Source: Neurospora intermedia
Lineage: Eukaryota; Ascomycota; Sordariomycetes; Sordariales; Sordariaceae
Direction: 5' to 3'
DNA: 64,000 nucleotides
Assembly (NCBI GenBank): GCA_037102815.1
Contig: BTPP01000002.1
Location: 5,270,001 to 5,334,000 of the forward strand
A program made the position numbers and the translations under genes. Under the pieces are notes generated by a model, which was not told the DNA's origin, made no database searches, and saw only the letters and a program-made list of their open reading frames with translations. Shown here one piece after another: positions 1 to 11,945 of the stretch. The stretch's first letter is position 1, and the number at the start of each line of letters is the position of its first letter.

Positions 1-799
1 CCAAGCGCATCCGGCGAGACATCGAAGTCGGCCTCGAGCGCTTCGAGTTCGCCGACCGCGCCGAGATCGACCGTATCGTCACCGCCATTTACAACGCCGT
101 CCAGTCCATCGACGACATGTACATGCGCCCTCCCTGCTGGGAATCCCTCGTCTTCGTCGGCAACGGCGCCCGTATCCGCGGTCTCAAGGAAAACATTCTC
201 CAAACCCTACAAGCCCGCCATCTCATCTCCCCTTCCAGCGCAACCATCTTCACCTCCGAACTGCCCTCCAACATCGGCACCCCCACAGCCGGCACGCCCG
301 GTCCAGGAGGGGCTTCTACGCCCATCGCCAGCGGCCCCGGCGGTGCGCAGTCCGGTTCGCTACTACAAGCCGCCACTTCCGCCGCGGCCGCGAATGCAAA
401 CCTCAGCGTAGGACCCGGCGGTGCCCAGGGATTCCAGGGAGGAGGGGCGGAGGGAAGCCAGCTGGGTCAACACCACTTCCACAGCCAGACGCCGACGAAT
501 ATCAAGCTGGCGCAGCTGCCGACGTATCTGAGCGAGTGGACCAAGAACGGGTTCGAGGAGGCCATGTTCCTTGGCGCGCAGGTGGCTGCGAGGATGGCGT
601 TTTGCATACATAATTTTGATGCGCAGGGGTTGGAGATGCAGCGGTATATGAGTTTGAGTCGGGTTGATTATAAGTGAGTTCTTCTTTTCCTTCCTTGACA
701 GGGAAAAGTGATGATGGGAAAGATGCTAACGAGATACCTTAAAAAAATAGTGAGCTGGGTCCTAAGGGGATTAGGCTGCATTCTATGTTGGGGTGGTAG
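1..799 (+). CDS. Actin-related protein Arp9-like, 3' end
   Basis: C-terminal part of a protein that starts outside the window. Coding is read in the frame of base 3, with exons 1-674 and 751-799 and an intron of 77 bp (GTGAGT donor, GCTAAC branch at 725-730, TAG acceptor). Visible are an actin-fold segment (FVGNGARIRGLKENIL), a long Gly/Ala/Ser-rich insertion, and a second actin-like segment with GFEEAMFLGAQVAARMAF before a C-terminus ending HSMLGW. The inserted low-complexity stretch and the EW..GFEEA.FLGAQVA signature match fungal Arp9 of SWI/SNF-RSC chromatin remodelling complexes, which is nuclear. This is by recall of the family; another divergent Arp cannot be excluded because the nucleotide-binding half is missing. 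Confidence 0.7.
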
Positions 800-1502
800 A
801 GGCGGCCTTTGGTTTGTTTGTCTGACTGATGTTTGAAAACGAAAGAGGATGATATACCATTGATTCGGGTGGGGGAGTCGAGTTGGCGGACAGACAGACG
901 GACAGCTGATGATATTCTCGAAAGGAGAGAGGACAAGAGATCCACGAAATGAATGGATGAGGAGGTACTCCTGCTCGTGCTGGCTCGCTGGCTGGCTGGC
1001 TGGCTGGTCGTTTGAAATCATTTTACACTTTATGCTCACACTTATGCTTACACTTGGCAGGCGTCAGAGAAAAGGAAAAAGAAAAAGAGTGTTGTTGAAA
1101 GGAACATGGCCAAGTTTAAGTGTCTCTAACCCTATTAGTTGGGCGTTGTCTTGTCTGATCTTGTCCACGATGGTCGACGGGCAAATATGACGAGTGGATT
1201 GTGTTTGGTATGGGCCCGGATCTTCCACATCCCTTGCTCTTTTTTCATCACGATATCTTTCTCTGCCCCCGGCCACGTTTCTCCCGTTGAGGATAGAGGA
1301 TGATTATGGTGTGGTTATTCTCGTGATGATCTATAAAGGTTGGCAAGTGCCATCCATGTTATGTCCTGGGACTGTGATTAGCGGGTTGAACGTCTCATTG
1401 TTTGGTCGTGATCTAGATGTTGGACGTCGACGTGAGCTTGAGGATGATGGAGTGGCTAGTGCTGTATCGCAGAATGTAGCCTCAAGATAAGATCGAGACA
1501 GA

Positions 1503-1550
1503 GTCTGGTCTGGTCTGGTCTGGTCTGGTCTGGTCTGGTCTGGTCTGGTC
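1503..1550 (+). repeat. GTCTG pentanucleotide microsatellite
   Basis: Perfect tandem array of the 5-mer GTCTG, 48 bases, about 9.6 copies. It sits in spacer DNA at the edge of the diverged repeat block. Confidence 0.95.
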
Positions 1551-1719
1551 GACCTTTTCTGACTGATGGGTGGGTGTCTTGGGTCAACTTTTGCTTCTTC
1601 GTGAGTTGTAAGTGAGTCGTGGGCTTCGTGGAGATGTGAGTGGCTAGTGTCGTATCACGGAGGGCAGCCTGGGGGCAGAGGTTTGTCTACCTCCTTGGAT
1701 TGATAGTCATCTGTGGTGT

Positions 1720-2115
1720 GAGTGGGTTTAATGCTGCCTGTTCGTGGTCTGTTGGCGAGTGTCCGGGAAGATAGGAGTGGCAAGTGCCATGTCGCGGAGG
1801 ACAGCTTGGGGGTAAAGGCTTATCTACTTCCCTAGACTAATAGTACCCTAATAGTACCAGAGGGCTGGAAAAGGCGAGAACGGAAAGGGCTTGTGATTCT
1901 CGGAGTTGTCTAATGGAAGAGGAGAAAGAGAAACCAGGACAACTTAGAAATCCCTGGAGGGAATGCCAGTAAATGGGCAAGGCCACTTACCTAATGAAGG
2001 GCGGCCCAGGGCACGGACTTCCGACAGAAAGTTATCTGTTGTTTGAGTGGGTTTTATGCTGCCTGTTCGTGATCTGTTGGTGAGTGTCCAGGAAGATAGG
2101 AGGGGCAAGTGCCAT
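1720..2115 (+). repeat. Diverged dispersed duplication, 71-bp core twice
   Basis: Bases 1720-1790 and 2045-2115 are near copies of each other, sharing TGCTGCCTGTTCGTG, GAGTGTCC and GGCAAGTGCCAT with only a handful of differences. Related shorter stretches occur at about 1564-1660 (GGGTCAACTTTTGCTTC) and 2196-2260 (GGGTTGACTTCTGCTTC). The unit looks like an old tandem duplication of about 325 bp. The differences I see include transitions, compatible with RIP, but the block is not strongly AT-rich. Confidence 0.75.
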
Positions 2116-2780
2116 AGCCTTGAGGGAGAGAGCCTTGTCTTAGGTTGTCTACATGTTTGTCTAACTGACTGATGGCCGCTCATGGGTTGACTTCTGCTTC
2201 CTCGTGGTCTATTGACGAGTGTCTGGGAAGACGTAGCGGCAATAGTCATCTTGTGGATGGTGATTCGGAGGTTCAGACGCGTCTAGTAGCCCGCTGGACC
2301 CTCAGATTCGGTGAGTCTCCCGGTCTTCTGGTGTCCTCCATGTTTGCTCACCTTAGGTCAACTTTCCCCTTTTTCACATATGTGGCACATATGTTCAACA
2401 TATGTCGTGTCATATGTCTGACGACGGCGTGGCAAGTGCTATATCGCGAGGTAGTTCGGAGGTTTGGACTTAGCTATGCTCGGTTACCTTTTAGGCCTTC
2501 GAACTCGGCCTCCGGGTCTCCTGGTCTGGCCATCGCAGGCCAACCTTCCGCAACCGTCGATGTCCTTCCTAAGCGCCCGGTAAGGCAGAATATGGTGCCC
2601 CGTGAATTAGCATATATACAAGCATATATGTCTGCCCAGCTGATGACAACTCGGGCACATCGCCCACTATTCTAATTTGGGTGCGTTTCAAATGTACAGG
2701 TTTGGGCTTACCCTGCACAGATATGCCCCCCGCCCGGCGTTTCGAGGGGATTGATGTTGCGAATTTCGCGAGCTTTTACT

Positions 2781-2868
2781 ATATGTCGTTCATATGTCTA
2801 ACATATGTCGTTCATATGTCCAACATATGTCGTTCATATGTCCAACATATGTCTAACATATGTTGAGA
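2781..2868 (+). repeat. 22-bp tandem repeat built from CATATG/ACATATGT palindromes
   Basis: Three adjoining 22-bp units (2781-2802, 2803-2824, 2825-2846), each ATATGTCGTTCATATGTC followed by TAAC or CAAC, then a partial unit. A scattered group of the same ACATATGT palindromes lies at 2376-2425. It ends about 710 bp upstream of the first array gene. Confidence 0.9.
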
Positions 2869-3578
2869 GTACTTTAAAGAGCGCCGAGACGAACTGGTCT
2901 CGAAAACGGGCCCAAACTCTTCCCAAACTCGTCGCGACCTCGTCTCGGGAAGAGTCCGGACAAATCAGTCCGTTTGCCTTCCACGTGATGTTTGGCTTAT
3001 CGCTCTGCAACTTCTTTCTGCATCGATACGTGCCCACATCCCCAGTCTTGTCGTCCTCGCACCTTCCAATAGTTCTGGCTTCTTGACACCCGCACTTATC
3101 CCAATCTATCCATCATTGGCTGTCCCAGCCAACGTGTTTCGACTCAATCAATCACGTGTTTTGTTGCTTCCCCGCTCGCAATTTTTCCTGCATACGTGCC
3201 TACATCCCCAACCTCGTCGTCGCCACCACCTCGGCGTTTTCACACAACATCACCTTCGTCGCAACATCATCGTCCTTGCAAACTCAACGTCGTTGCCATA
3301 TGAAAATCTCACCGGTGTTTCAACCCTTGCACATAACCCGCTCGTACCATCTCATTGCTGGCTTTCGGTTACTTCAAGTTCCCGTTGACGCGTTCCGCTA
3401 TTGCTGATTGTGCACATCTTCAATCTTTCCGTCGTCGCAACCTTATCGTTGTCGGAACCTCGCCGTCGCCAGGACTTGAATCGTTGTTGACGTTTTCTTT
3501 TTTGGACACTCCCTCTCAACCCAACTTGCCGACGCGCGCCATTCATTACTACCCGCAAACGAGCACTAACACCAGATC

Positions 3579-5502
3579 ATGAGTCGCCTTACCGCAGACT
3601 GGCTACCGGACGACACCCCTTGGGAGAAGCTCACGTGGTTCACGAAAGACGAGTTGAGGAAACAATGTGCGAAGCGGTCCCTTCCTGTTGCCGGTACCAA
3701 GTCCGTGCTTCGACAGCGACTGCTCGACTACCAGCGCACCCATACCACCGAGGTCAGACCTTGTCCTTTGCGGCTGGAATTCCCATGTCCCTTGGAGACG
3801 GAATATGGAAGGTCAGCAAAGCCAACGCGTGCCATAGTACTTGTTGAGGACTTAAGCACCTTTCGTGCTTGTTTGAAAATGCGTTTTACGTTCGCGTCTC
3901 ATCAAGTCACGCACCTTGACGGTGATATTGAGACCTTTGATAAAGTTCAAGTTAACTTTACTAATAAACCGTCTTGCTCTTGTCGGGTAAGTAACCGCCG
4001 CTTGCATCTAGAATATATCCTCAAACCACAGATCCTTGCTGACTTAGTTTATATACCTAGAGACACTTCCTACACGATCTTCCCTGCTACCATGTTGAAT
4101 GTTCGTGATCAGGCTTTCGCTACCCCCTGAGCTATTTTCTAAGCATCAAAGCTGATTGTGATACCTTCATGTAGATCTCCTTCGCAAATTTTTCAACTGC
4201 CCGGAGCCTCTTCTCTGGCAAGAAGCGTACCTGACTTCAGAGCTCGAATACATCTACCAAAAAAGTCACGCCGCCCTTAGTCGTGTCAAGCCAGACCGGT
4301 ACCGTCAGGGAAAGCGATGTGTCATATGTTTCGATGTGCATAAGACGCATGAAAAGAATGTCCCTTGCAGTTTGTGCGGAATGCCAACACATCCATTCTG
4401 CCTCAAAGCATTGAGAAAGAAGAGAAAATTCGATCCTGCGCAAGCGAGTCAATGCATCCTCTGCTTGGACAGGACCGCCTTGGCCGTTGAGAAGTATTTT
4501 AGACGGTCTCAGGTCTCGCCGGCCGTTGCCGGTCCCGGCCCCGCCCTCGTTCCCAACGCCCCAGCCAGCAACAAGGCACTAGCCGGACCGGACCGATCGG
4601 TCACGGGTACTACTCAGTCGGAGGCTGTATCACCCGACTCCATAGAGCGAACGACCACCCTGCAGGAGCCACACAGCGCAGCACAGCAAAGATTCACATC
4701 GACGCCGCTCCCAGGGGTTCCGGCGCTCATTTGGCAGGAGATGCACCAGCAGGCACGAGAACAGCAACAACCGCAACAACAGGAGCAAAGTGAGCAACGA
4801 CAACGACAAGATGAGCAAAAACACAAACAACAAAGACAGCAGCAGCAGGCGCAGGCAAAGGTGCGAGCCATTCGCCCCGTCATCACTGAGGTAAGGGTCT
4901 CGGAACTCCCTGGCCCTGCCCGGGTAGAGGTAGCCCGAGGGAGCCAAGTAGCAGCAAAACAGACGCCCATCGCCAAGAAGCTGGTAATTGAAGATCTTTG
5001 GGCGAGTCCTCCTGCTGCTGCTGCTTCTGGTAGGGGTGCTCATTCTTCTATTCAATCCTCACCTCCACCCATAAGCACAGCTACCCAAGCTGACGAAAGT
5101 GCCGTCAATCCTCCTGGAAATTCTAGAGGCCGCTCTGCTGACGCTCCTGAAGAATCCGCTGATGTTGCCAACGGTGAGGCAAATAATACCGATGTTCCTG
5201 GCTCCGCTCTTGTCGGTGCCAATACAATCATCACAGCCAGTCTTGATAATACTAACAACAACAAAGACAAGAACAACAACAACAACACTGACAGAAAGGC
5301 CGCCAAGCTAGCGCGCAATCTCAAGCGGCTTGAAGTCAAGTTGGAGCAGCTAGACAGGGATGCAGATTACTACTACACAAAAGCCGAGAGAAAATCGCAA
5401 AAATATCAGACAGTTCAAAAGAAGATTCGGAAAATAAAGGAGAAGGCGGAGAAGAGGGCTTGGGCGAGAAGAAGAGAAGAGGTAGGCGAAGGAACTGAGT
5501 GA
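3579..5502 (+). CDS. SAP-SWIM-RING array protein 1 (591 aa)
   Basis: First gene of the array. Exons 3579-3986, 4061-4100 and 4175-5502; introns of 74 bp in both places. Residues about 6-52 form a SAP-like helix-loop-helix (LPDDTPW, LRKQC, GTKSVLRQRLLDYQ). A SWIM finger follows: C133-x-C135, then C145-x-H147 encoded by the tiny second exon. A RING-like finger follows: C198/C201, C214/C217, H222/C225, C243/C246. Then come a disordered region with TPLPG near residue 326, a Gln run, and from about 520 a Lys/Arg-rich coiled coil. The SWIM-then-RING order resembles MEX/ZSWIM2 ubiquitin ligases; the SAP suggests DNA or RNA contact. Function is inferred from domains only. The middle exon is the least certain part, but it restores CxH and the frame exactly as in the sister genes. 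Confidence 0.85.
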
Positions 5503-6260
5503 GCGAGTGGTCTATGGTGTTATGAGAGAAAGGAAGAGCTCAAAAACGGAGCGGGTGAAGAGTGGGGTTTTCTTGGTTTTTATGCTCCTTTCTTTCTCTT
5601 GGATCTTATTTGTGTTGTTTATTTCTCCCATTTCGTTTAGATGTCACTTTCTTTCTACTACGGTTCCTGGTATGCGTCAGCACGACTTTTCTTGCGAAGA
5701 CAAGAAATATACATTGTTTCTACCTTCAAGTTTCATTTCCACTTGCTTTCTCTTTCCCTGCCTTCCGATTCACCACCAGGAGAGTACTCAGCCGGGTGAT
5801 GGCGGTTGACTACAAAGTAAGGGTGTCGACTCTGGCGCGGCCATGTCCAGTTGTCTACCGCCATTCACCATGTCCTAGGCAGTTGGGATGAAACGGTGGG
5901 TATCACCCTTCACTGATGGCCCCCGAGTGATCGGGGTGCTTCCCGGACATACTCCCAGACAGGTTGCCTGGGGCAATGGGCGAGCCGGTAGTCGTGACAG
6001 CTGGCAGCCTGGCTCTGGACTGGAAGCCCGGGACTTCGACGGTCCTGCCCCTCCGCGCACAAAATCTGCCGTGGGTTTTCTCTTGAGCTTGCACAACTTC
6101 CACTCCAAAAAGCACCAATTCAAACTCCCGCTTCGCAGAATTATCCGGAACGTCGCCTTCTTTTCTCAGTACTGACTCCCACTTCTTCCTTGGTCGGATA
6201 GGATATCCGACACCAATCCTCCTCCATACCTAAGGGACACCCACGGTGCACAAAGCGACA
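5503..6260. other. Spacer between array genes 1 and 2
   Basis: No gene seen. Bases 5800-6060 are GC-rich with small inverted stretches (GAGTGATCGGGG, CCCGGGACTTCGACGGTCC) and probably include the promoter of gene 2; the rest resembles 3' flank of gene 1. Confidence 0.6.
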
Positions 6261-8171
6261 ATGGAGGCACCTAGGTCAACTTACTTGCCGAACGACGCCC
6301 CTTGGGGGAAGTACAATCTCGGAGTCCTCAGGCAACAATGTACGGCACGCAACCTGCCATTCGAAGGAAAAACAAAGAGGCAGCTTCAAGAGCGTCTATT
6401 GAGATACCACAACACCAGACGCGTGGTAGAGCTAAGGCCGAGGCCCTGGTTGTTCAGGCCATTTGAGCCCAGCTACTCGATGCTTTTGAACCAAGCTCAA
6501 GTTGAGAATCTCCGGCTTGTAAAGATCAGAGATGTTACCGGTCAGGTTGAGGATGGTTGCGTCAGGAGCAAGGCATTCCTGATCGCACAAGAAGGAGCAC
6601 CTGAGCTTTTCACAGTCACTTTCGACAACCGCCCTACTTGCACCTGCCTCGAGTACTTCGTAAGACAATTTCTTGCCCATGCTTTATTGTGTCCTGTGTC
6701 ATGCTTTACTGTTTGCGCAATTCCTACTAACCAATTAATCTCATAGCCCCTCTGCGTTCATATCATGTGTTCGTTACCTCCACCTATCGCATATCACAAA
6801 GATAGCAACTGACACTCCTCTGCAGACATTCTACGGTACATTCTCAACGTCCCAGAGCCGCTCCGTTGGCAAAGAGCGTTTCTAGACTCCGAGATCTTGG
6901 ACATTTATGAAGGCAGTCACCCTGTAAAGGCTTTGAATTCGCCCGAGCGGTACACCGGTTTTCCTGGACTGTGCCTAATCTGCTTCAAAGGCCAAGCAAA
7001 TCACCTGTCTTGCCTTACATGCGATATAGGGCTGCACATACCCTGCCTTTTCGTTCTCACGAGCAATAGACAGACAACTGGGAGACATGTATGCACGGTC
7101 TGCCTGGACCGTCATGAATGGCAAAATCTTCACTCACGCCAGGAGCATGTTGAAAGGAGGGTGATCGAGCCAGGACGTGCTGTTGCTGGCGTAGACTTGA
7201 ACCCCGATGTTTCAAGTTCTTCGAGTGACGCTTCTGAGGAGGACGATGAAAGCTCCAGCGAAGAAGACTCCTTGGATGAGGATCCGGACGAGAGAGCGTC
7301 CCGCAGAAGCGAGCAGCCCAACAATGCACCTCGCCAACCCATCAATCAGCGCCGCTCTCCCTCACCCCCCATTTTGATCAAACAAGAGAGATCCTCTTCT
7401 CCGCATGGCCTACAACTCCCCTCTTCACCCCCGAGCCGTCAGCTACAACAACCCGTCAGCTCTCCGCTGCGTCGCAAACAACCATCCAGAGCCGCCAAGG
7501 ACATTGGACTAGTCCGACAGAGTATCGCCGCGACCGCCGAAGCTCCGGCTCGCGCGCCTCGTCGCAGTCAGGGACGTACGCCCGCTCCTGCTCCCGAAAG
7601 CAGCCAACCGGTCAATGTCTCAGTTCAGAGCATCACTCCCGTTCCAGTACCGGTCATCCCGGCACGGGCTTTGGTGCAGATTCAACAACTGCAGCAGCCA
7701 CAGATTCGGCAGGCTGTCCACAACTTGGAAGCCGGAAGACCTCGGCCCGAAGCCAGCAGTGCCCCCCGTGCTTTGTCGTCTGCACTCAGTCGCCCTCAAG
7801 ACCCTGCGACTCGTGCGCGTGCCTCCGCCGCTCCTATCCAGGAATCTGTCGCTCCAGCTGCAAGCGCAGCCCCCCAAGCCGTCGAGGCGCCTGTTCCTCC
7901 GGTTCTTGTTCCTGCTTCTGGTCCTGATGTCCCTGCTGGCTCTCATGCTCCCAGCCCGACTCCTGTCAGCCCCAGCGTTAGCATTAGCAGCGATAAGGAG
8001 ACAAGGAAAGCAACGAAGTTGGCACGCAAGCTCAAAAGCCTGGCTAGGGAGTCAGCGTATGTCCGCGAGCATGCGGACCGCGAGTTGAAGAGGCTCGCGA
8101 AAAAGAGTAAACGCTTGGAAAAGAAGGCCAAGGCTTTGGCGAAGCGGAACAAGACAGGCAGTGATGAGTGA
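6261..8171 (+). CDS. SAP-SWIM-RING array protein 2 (588 aa)
   Basis: Exons 6261-6659, 6747-6768 and 6826-8171; introns 87 and 57 bp with TACTAAC and ACTGAC branch sites. The ATG at 6261 is chosen because the SAP-like segment (LPNDAPW, LRQQC, LQERLLRYH) starts about 10 residues later, as in the paralogues. SWIM: C127-x-C129 and C136-x-H138. RING-like: C190/C193, C203/C206, H211/C214, C230/C233. An acidic Ser/Glu/Asp patch follows, then a Pro/Ala/Ser-rich region with the RRKQPSRAAK motif shared with array protein 8 and a TPVPVPVIP motif. The end is a basic coiled coil of about 70 residues. Likely nuclear and possibly a ubiquitin-ligase-like protein; this is inference from domain order. Confidence 0.87.
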
Positions 8172-9088
8172 GGCTGGTGAGGTCAGGTATTGTGTAGAGA
8201 CAGAGGGGTAGTATGTAATGGTAATGTTTGTTTGGAGAATGATTTAAGAGATGGACACTGGACATGGGTATGGAGGTGGAGGAGTAGAAAAACAAAGCAT
8301 TCAAGAGGAGTTACATAGCAGGAGATGATGAGGGACCAGGGAATCTGTTGGAGGCAGTGGAAGTGGCTGATCCTGATTAATTCATATGTATCTAGGTATG
8401 ACGGGCTCAATTCGTAGCTCTAGGAAACCACAACAGTCCGCGGTCAAGAACGAGGTGAACCCGAAGTATATGAGAGGTAGATAGGTATGGCAGGATTATG
8501 GTAGCCCTTCCACCTTTTCGAGCCCATTGGAACTCTGGTTCGAAGGACGCCCCAACGTCATTACTTTTTGCGGAAGGTATATCAGGGTGAGGCCTCTTCC
8601 GAGATTAACGCTCGCAGTCGCTCCTTCCCAAGAGGCAAGAGCGTGCTTTAAGACGTGACGTGGCCCAGTGAACATGAAATAAGTACCCCTCCTCGATGAA
8701 TATGTACCTGTCTCCGACCTGCAGTGTCCGAAACACCTCCGGAACCGGACCTCTGAGGTACTAAAGTACCCGAGTAGTCCAGAGTGAGCCCAAGCTGAGT
8801 GAATGGTCTGCGTCGGATTAGGGCGCGGTAGAGGTACTCCATTTGTCCTACGCAATTTAGGTTCTTGACCCCGCGCACGCGGCAGATTTGTTTTCTTCCT
8901 CTCTTCCTCTCACAACTTGCACCACACATGCACCAGCACAACAAATTTCACTGTCGTTGAATCGCCACTTCTCCCGCGGCTTCGCTACCTTCCTACGTTC
9001 TTGATGCCTGATTTCTGCATCCGCTGGATTTTTGCTACAACCGTATCCCTCTCCGTACGCCTAGAGATCACCTCAACTGACAGTAGTC
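8172..9088. other. Spacer between array genes 2 and 3
   Basis: No gene seen. The 3' half carries the presumed promoter of gene 3, including the TCCGG-type motif entered separately and a repeated GGTACTxxAGTACC-like stretch near 8755-8770. Confidence 0.6.
8738..8747 (+). promoter_or_regulatory. TCCGGAACCG promoter motif of array gene 3
   Basis: Ten-base CG-rich motif 342 bp upstream of the ATG of gene 3. Close variants lie upstream of genes 4, 5 and 6. CGG half sites of this kind are typical of fungal Zn2Cys6 activators, but binding here is inference. Confidence 0.35.
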
Positions 9089-10877
9089 ATGGGGGACATG
9101 GAGGAGCACCCCCTCCTGACGAGGTTTCCCGAGGATGCTGATTGGGAACAGTTCGATAACTTGTCGTTGCGCAGACAATGCTTGATTCGCAACATTCCGA
9201 ACGACCAAACAACTAGGGACTACAAGCTACGTGTTCTAAAGGAATATCAAAAGACTCACGTCACCGAAGTCAGGAAGATTCCCTGGTGCCGCGAACCTAA
9301 TTTCCTCAGTTGGGAAGAGAAACTTTCGCGGTTGGGAAGCTCTGATTACTACTACATAGTACAGGTCAAAGACAGGAGCACTTCCCACGGAACGAATTTC
9401 AGCAAAGAGTTTACCTTTTGCGACGCCGAAGGATGGACCTGCATTGTTGCCTTTCAAGAGATACCAACTTGCACTTGTCAGTCTCAAACCACGGTACGTT
9501 CATCCACATCTTAATGAATGATGGCTTCCGTTAATGTTCTTGCAGTACAATTGCGTTCATATCATTTGTGAGTTGTGTAATCCACTATCCTGACTTTACA
9601 AATGCCCTAACCCCGGTACTTGCGACGAATCTCCAGATCTTCTTCGCTTTGTGCTCAGCTGCCCCGAGCACCTTCTTTGGCAAGCAGCCTTCCTCCCTTC
9701 CGAGGTCGAAGTCATTTACCAGCATAGCCGCGCCCTCCGTGCTCTTCTTTCCACCGATGATAAAGCTCAGGACATTGTGTGTGTCATATGCTCCAAGAGT
9801 CACACCCAAAAACAGGTTACCTGTTGTAGCACATGTAGCAGAGCTGTGCATCGGGATTGCTTGAATTTTGTCATGAAAGTGCGGAAGCCAAAGCCACCGG
9901 GCAGTTGCTGGATGTGCGAGGATTCTTCCGAGTGGGACATTGAGAAGTACCTCAGCGACAATCCCGAGACAAACATACGCCCTTCTGATGCTACCATCAT
10001 TTCCGAGAAAGACGGAATGTCCGAGGACGATAGCGTCAACGTCAAGAACAAACCCAAGGACAAGCTGAACGGTGAAGACGACGCCGAGGGGGAGCTCGAA
10101 CAAGAACAAGATGAGGACAATGATATGCCTGAGAACGAGCTGGACAATGGAGGCAATGTCCGGGGAAAGCTCTTTCACATCGAGATTTGCCATGGGATGG
10201 ATACCCCTCCACAATCTTCTCTATCCTTATCCTCGTCATCCGGCTTTCCGCCTCATTCTCAATTCGCTGTCGACAAACGGGGACTTTTTACACTTAATGC
10301 TCAACATCCCTCTCATGCGTCCAAAGACGCACTCCCTCGACGCGTGAACTTGACTCCTTTGCCCATTATACCCTTTCAGAGGAGCGCATCTGTCCCAATC
10401 ACGAGCAACCTGGAGCCTATGTTGCTGGAGTTGAAGCAGCAAAGGGAGCAGGAGAAATCAGAAAAGCAGCCACGGGGGGTTTCTCTGGACTTCAATTCGG
10501 CCTCGGCGGATTCTTGGACTCCTGTCCCATCATTGGGATTTACATCCCTGAAGCCCCCCTTGGGTGTCAACATCGAGTCTCAGGATTCTGTTTCCGCAAC
10601 TGCAGCCGTCACTGCCCAAACCGCCACATCTAACCCCCCTGATGGTAGTCCGAGTGTAGTCGATGGTTATTCTCCAGTCAGTACGGCCGGTGATGTTCCC
10701 CGGCAAAAAGCGGCCAATTTGATGCGGAAAATCCGTCGCCTGGAAAAGGAAACATCGTACATTGAGAAGCGTGCGACGCGTAGCATCAAGAATATTTACA
10801 AAGAATATAAACGTGAGCTTAAGGTGCTCAAGAGAAAGAGAAAGAAGCTTGAGAAGAAGCTGAGGGCTTGCAACTGA
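9089..10877 (+). CDS. SAP-SWIM-RING array protein 3 (555 aa)
   Basis: Exons 9089-9493, 9546-9567 and 9637-10877; introns 52 and 69 bp. The SAP-like part (residues about 13-55) is recognisable but weaker (FPEDADW, LRRQC, YKLRVLKEYQ). SWIM: C128-x-C130 and C138-x-H140. RING-like: C191/C194, C206/C209, H214/C217, C233/C236, followed by the SSEWDIEKYL stretch seen in several paralogues. Then an acidic Glu/Asp region, Ser runs, TPLPIIP, and a C-terminal Lys/Arg-rich coiled coil from about residue 485. A second ATG three codons downstream is possible. The role is unknown; domain order suggests a nuclear ligase-like protein. Confidence 0.86.
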
Positions 10878-11945
10878 GGTTCGAGAAGAATCGTTGAGGA
10901 ATGTAATGTTATGTCGATGCAGAAATGTTTGATGGTATTTATGTATACGCGGAGGACTCGGGGAGAAGGGGGACATTATCCGTGGTCTGTGGACAGGAAA
11001 GGTGCAGATTGTAAATTGGTTTCAGCCTGTATGATAATCTCAGTCAATGTGTTGGAGACCGCCGGATCGTAACACAGACGATAACGATGAATATGTGTTT
11101 GATCTCCCTTCTTGAGAAAGACAGAAGCTTGTATCAAGAATGAAGGCCCAAATAAGAAGATGTTGACCCCAACAGATGTGCCGTGATGAATGAATTCTTT
11201 CGTCACTTCCTGCTTTCAACACCTGCCTGCATTGTAGCCCGCTGAAATCTCAGTGCTTGAGGAAAAGAATCATGGTATAAAGAAGAAAGTTGAAGGAAAG
11301 AAGTGTGGCCCGTATCGGATTTAAACCGATATCTTCCTCAAGAACCTCAACCAAAAGGGGAATCATTCCACCTCAGGGATTTTGCCATTTACACCGACGA
11401 ACCACGGAGAGATGGCCGGTAACCGGAGCTCATGCAGCCCAGTAGGGGTTGGAAGTACGTGGGGGATGCAGGAGTGGTGGCAGGCAAGGGATATGAAGTG
11501 GTAGGAAACTGCGTAAGAGGGACCTTGACGGCTTCCAGGTGAGGAGACAAGTGCCGCTAAGAACGGAGTGTCTAGGTACCCGTCAAACTTCTTGAAGTCG
11601 TTCCTTCCCTAAAGGAGGTATCCAACCAGGTAAACTGCCGTGGTGACTCGGCCTGGAGAAGTTCCGGGACCGTCCATTCGAGGCGACGGGGGGAGTCCGG
11701 AGGTGAGCTGAAGTTACTACCTAACCGGCAAGTCGGTCGCGTTGACGGAAGCTCGCGTACCCTCGAGTCCCTCAATCTTGACCACCCGCCCAAGAATTTA
11801 TGCCTGTGTTTTTCCTTCGCAGCACCATCACTGCCACTTGCTTTTACGACCGAAACCGTTACTGTCGTGCTTCGCCGATCACTTCCACCAAACTTCGTTG
11901 TCTTTTCGTTCAATCTTCTTCCCCAAAGAAATTCTCAACACCCGC
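10878..11945. other. Spacer between array genes 3 and 4
   Basis: No protein gene seen. Bases 11314-11330 form a perfect 5-bp stem with a 7-base loop that resembles a tRNA T-arm on the minus strand, but no matching acceptor strand follows, so I do not call a tRNA. The promoter side carries the TCCGG-type motif at 11663. Confidence 0.6.
11663..11672 (+). promoter_or_regulatory. TCCGGGACCG promoter motif of array gene 4
   Basis: Ten-base motif 274 bp upstream of the gene 4 ATG. The same ten bases occur in reverse orientation upstream of gene 6, and a one-base variant lies at the same distance (274 bp) upstream of gene 5. Confidence 0.4.

Larger units (their letters stand above)
800..3578. other. 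Gene-free spacer rich in diverged repeats
   Basis: I see no convincing gene in these 2.8 kb. The stretch holds a GTCTG microsatellite, two or more diverged copies of a roughly 70-bp block with looser repeats around them, and a CATATG-rich tandem repeat (entered separately). The last 500 bases are pyrimidine-rich and probably form the promoter and leader of the first array gene. Open frames across the CATATG repeat only translate the repeat and do not look like protein. Confidence 0.7.

Noticed and set aside
2681-3086. Open frames across the CATATG repeat, some with Ser/Tyr/Ile-rich repeats
   Set aside because: They translate the 22-mer repeat in different frames, with no conserved ends or family similarity.
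11306-11400. A functional tRNA on the minus strand
   Set aside because: A T-arm-like hairpin is present but no acceptor, D-arm or anticodon arm can be fitted.
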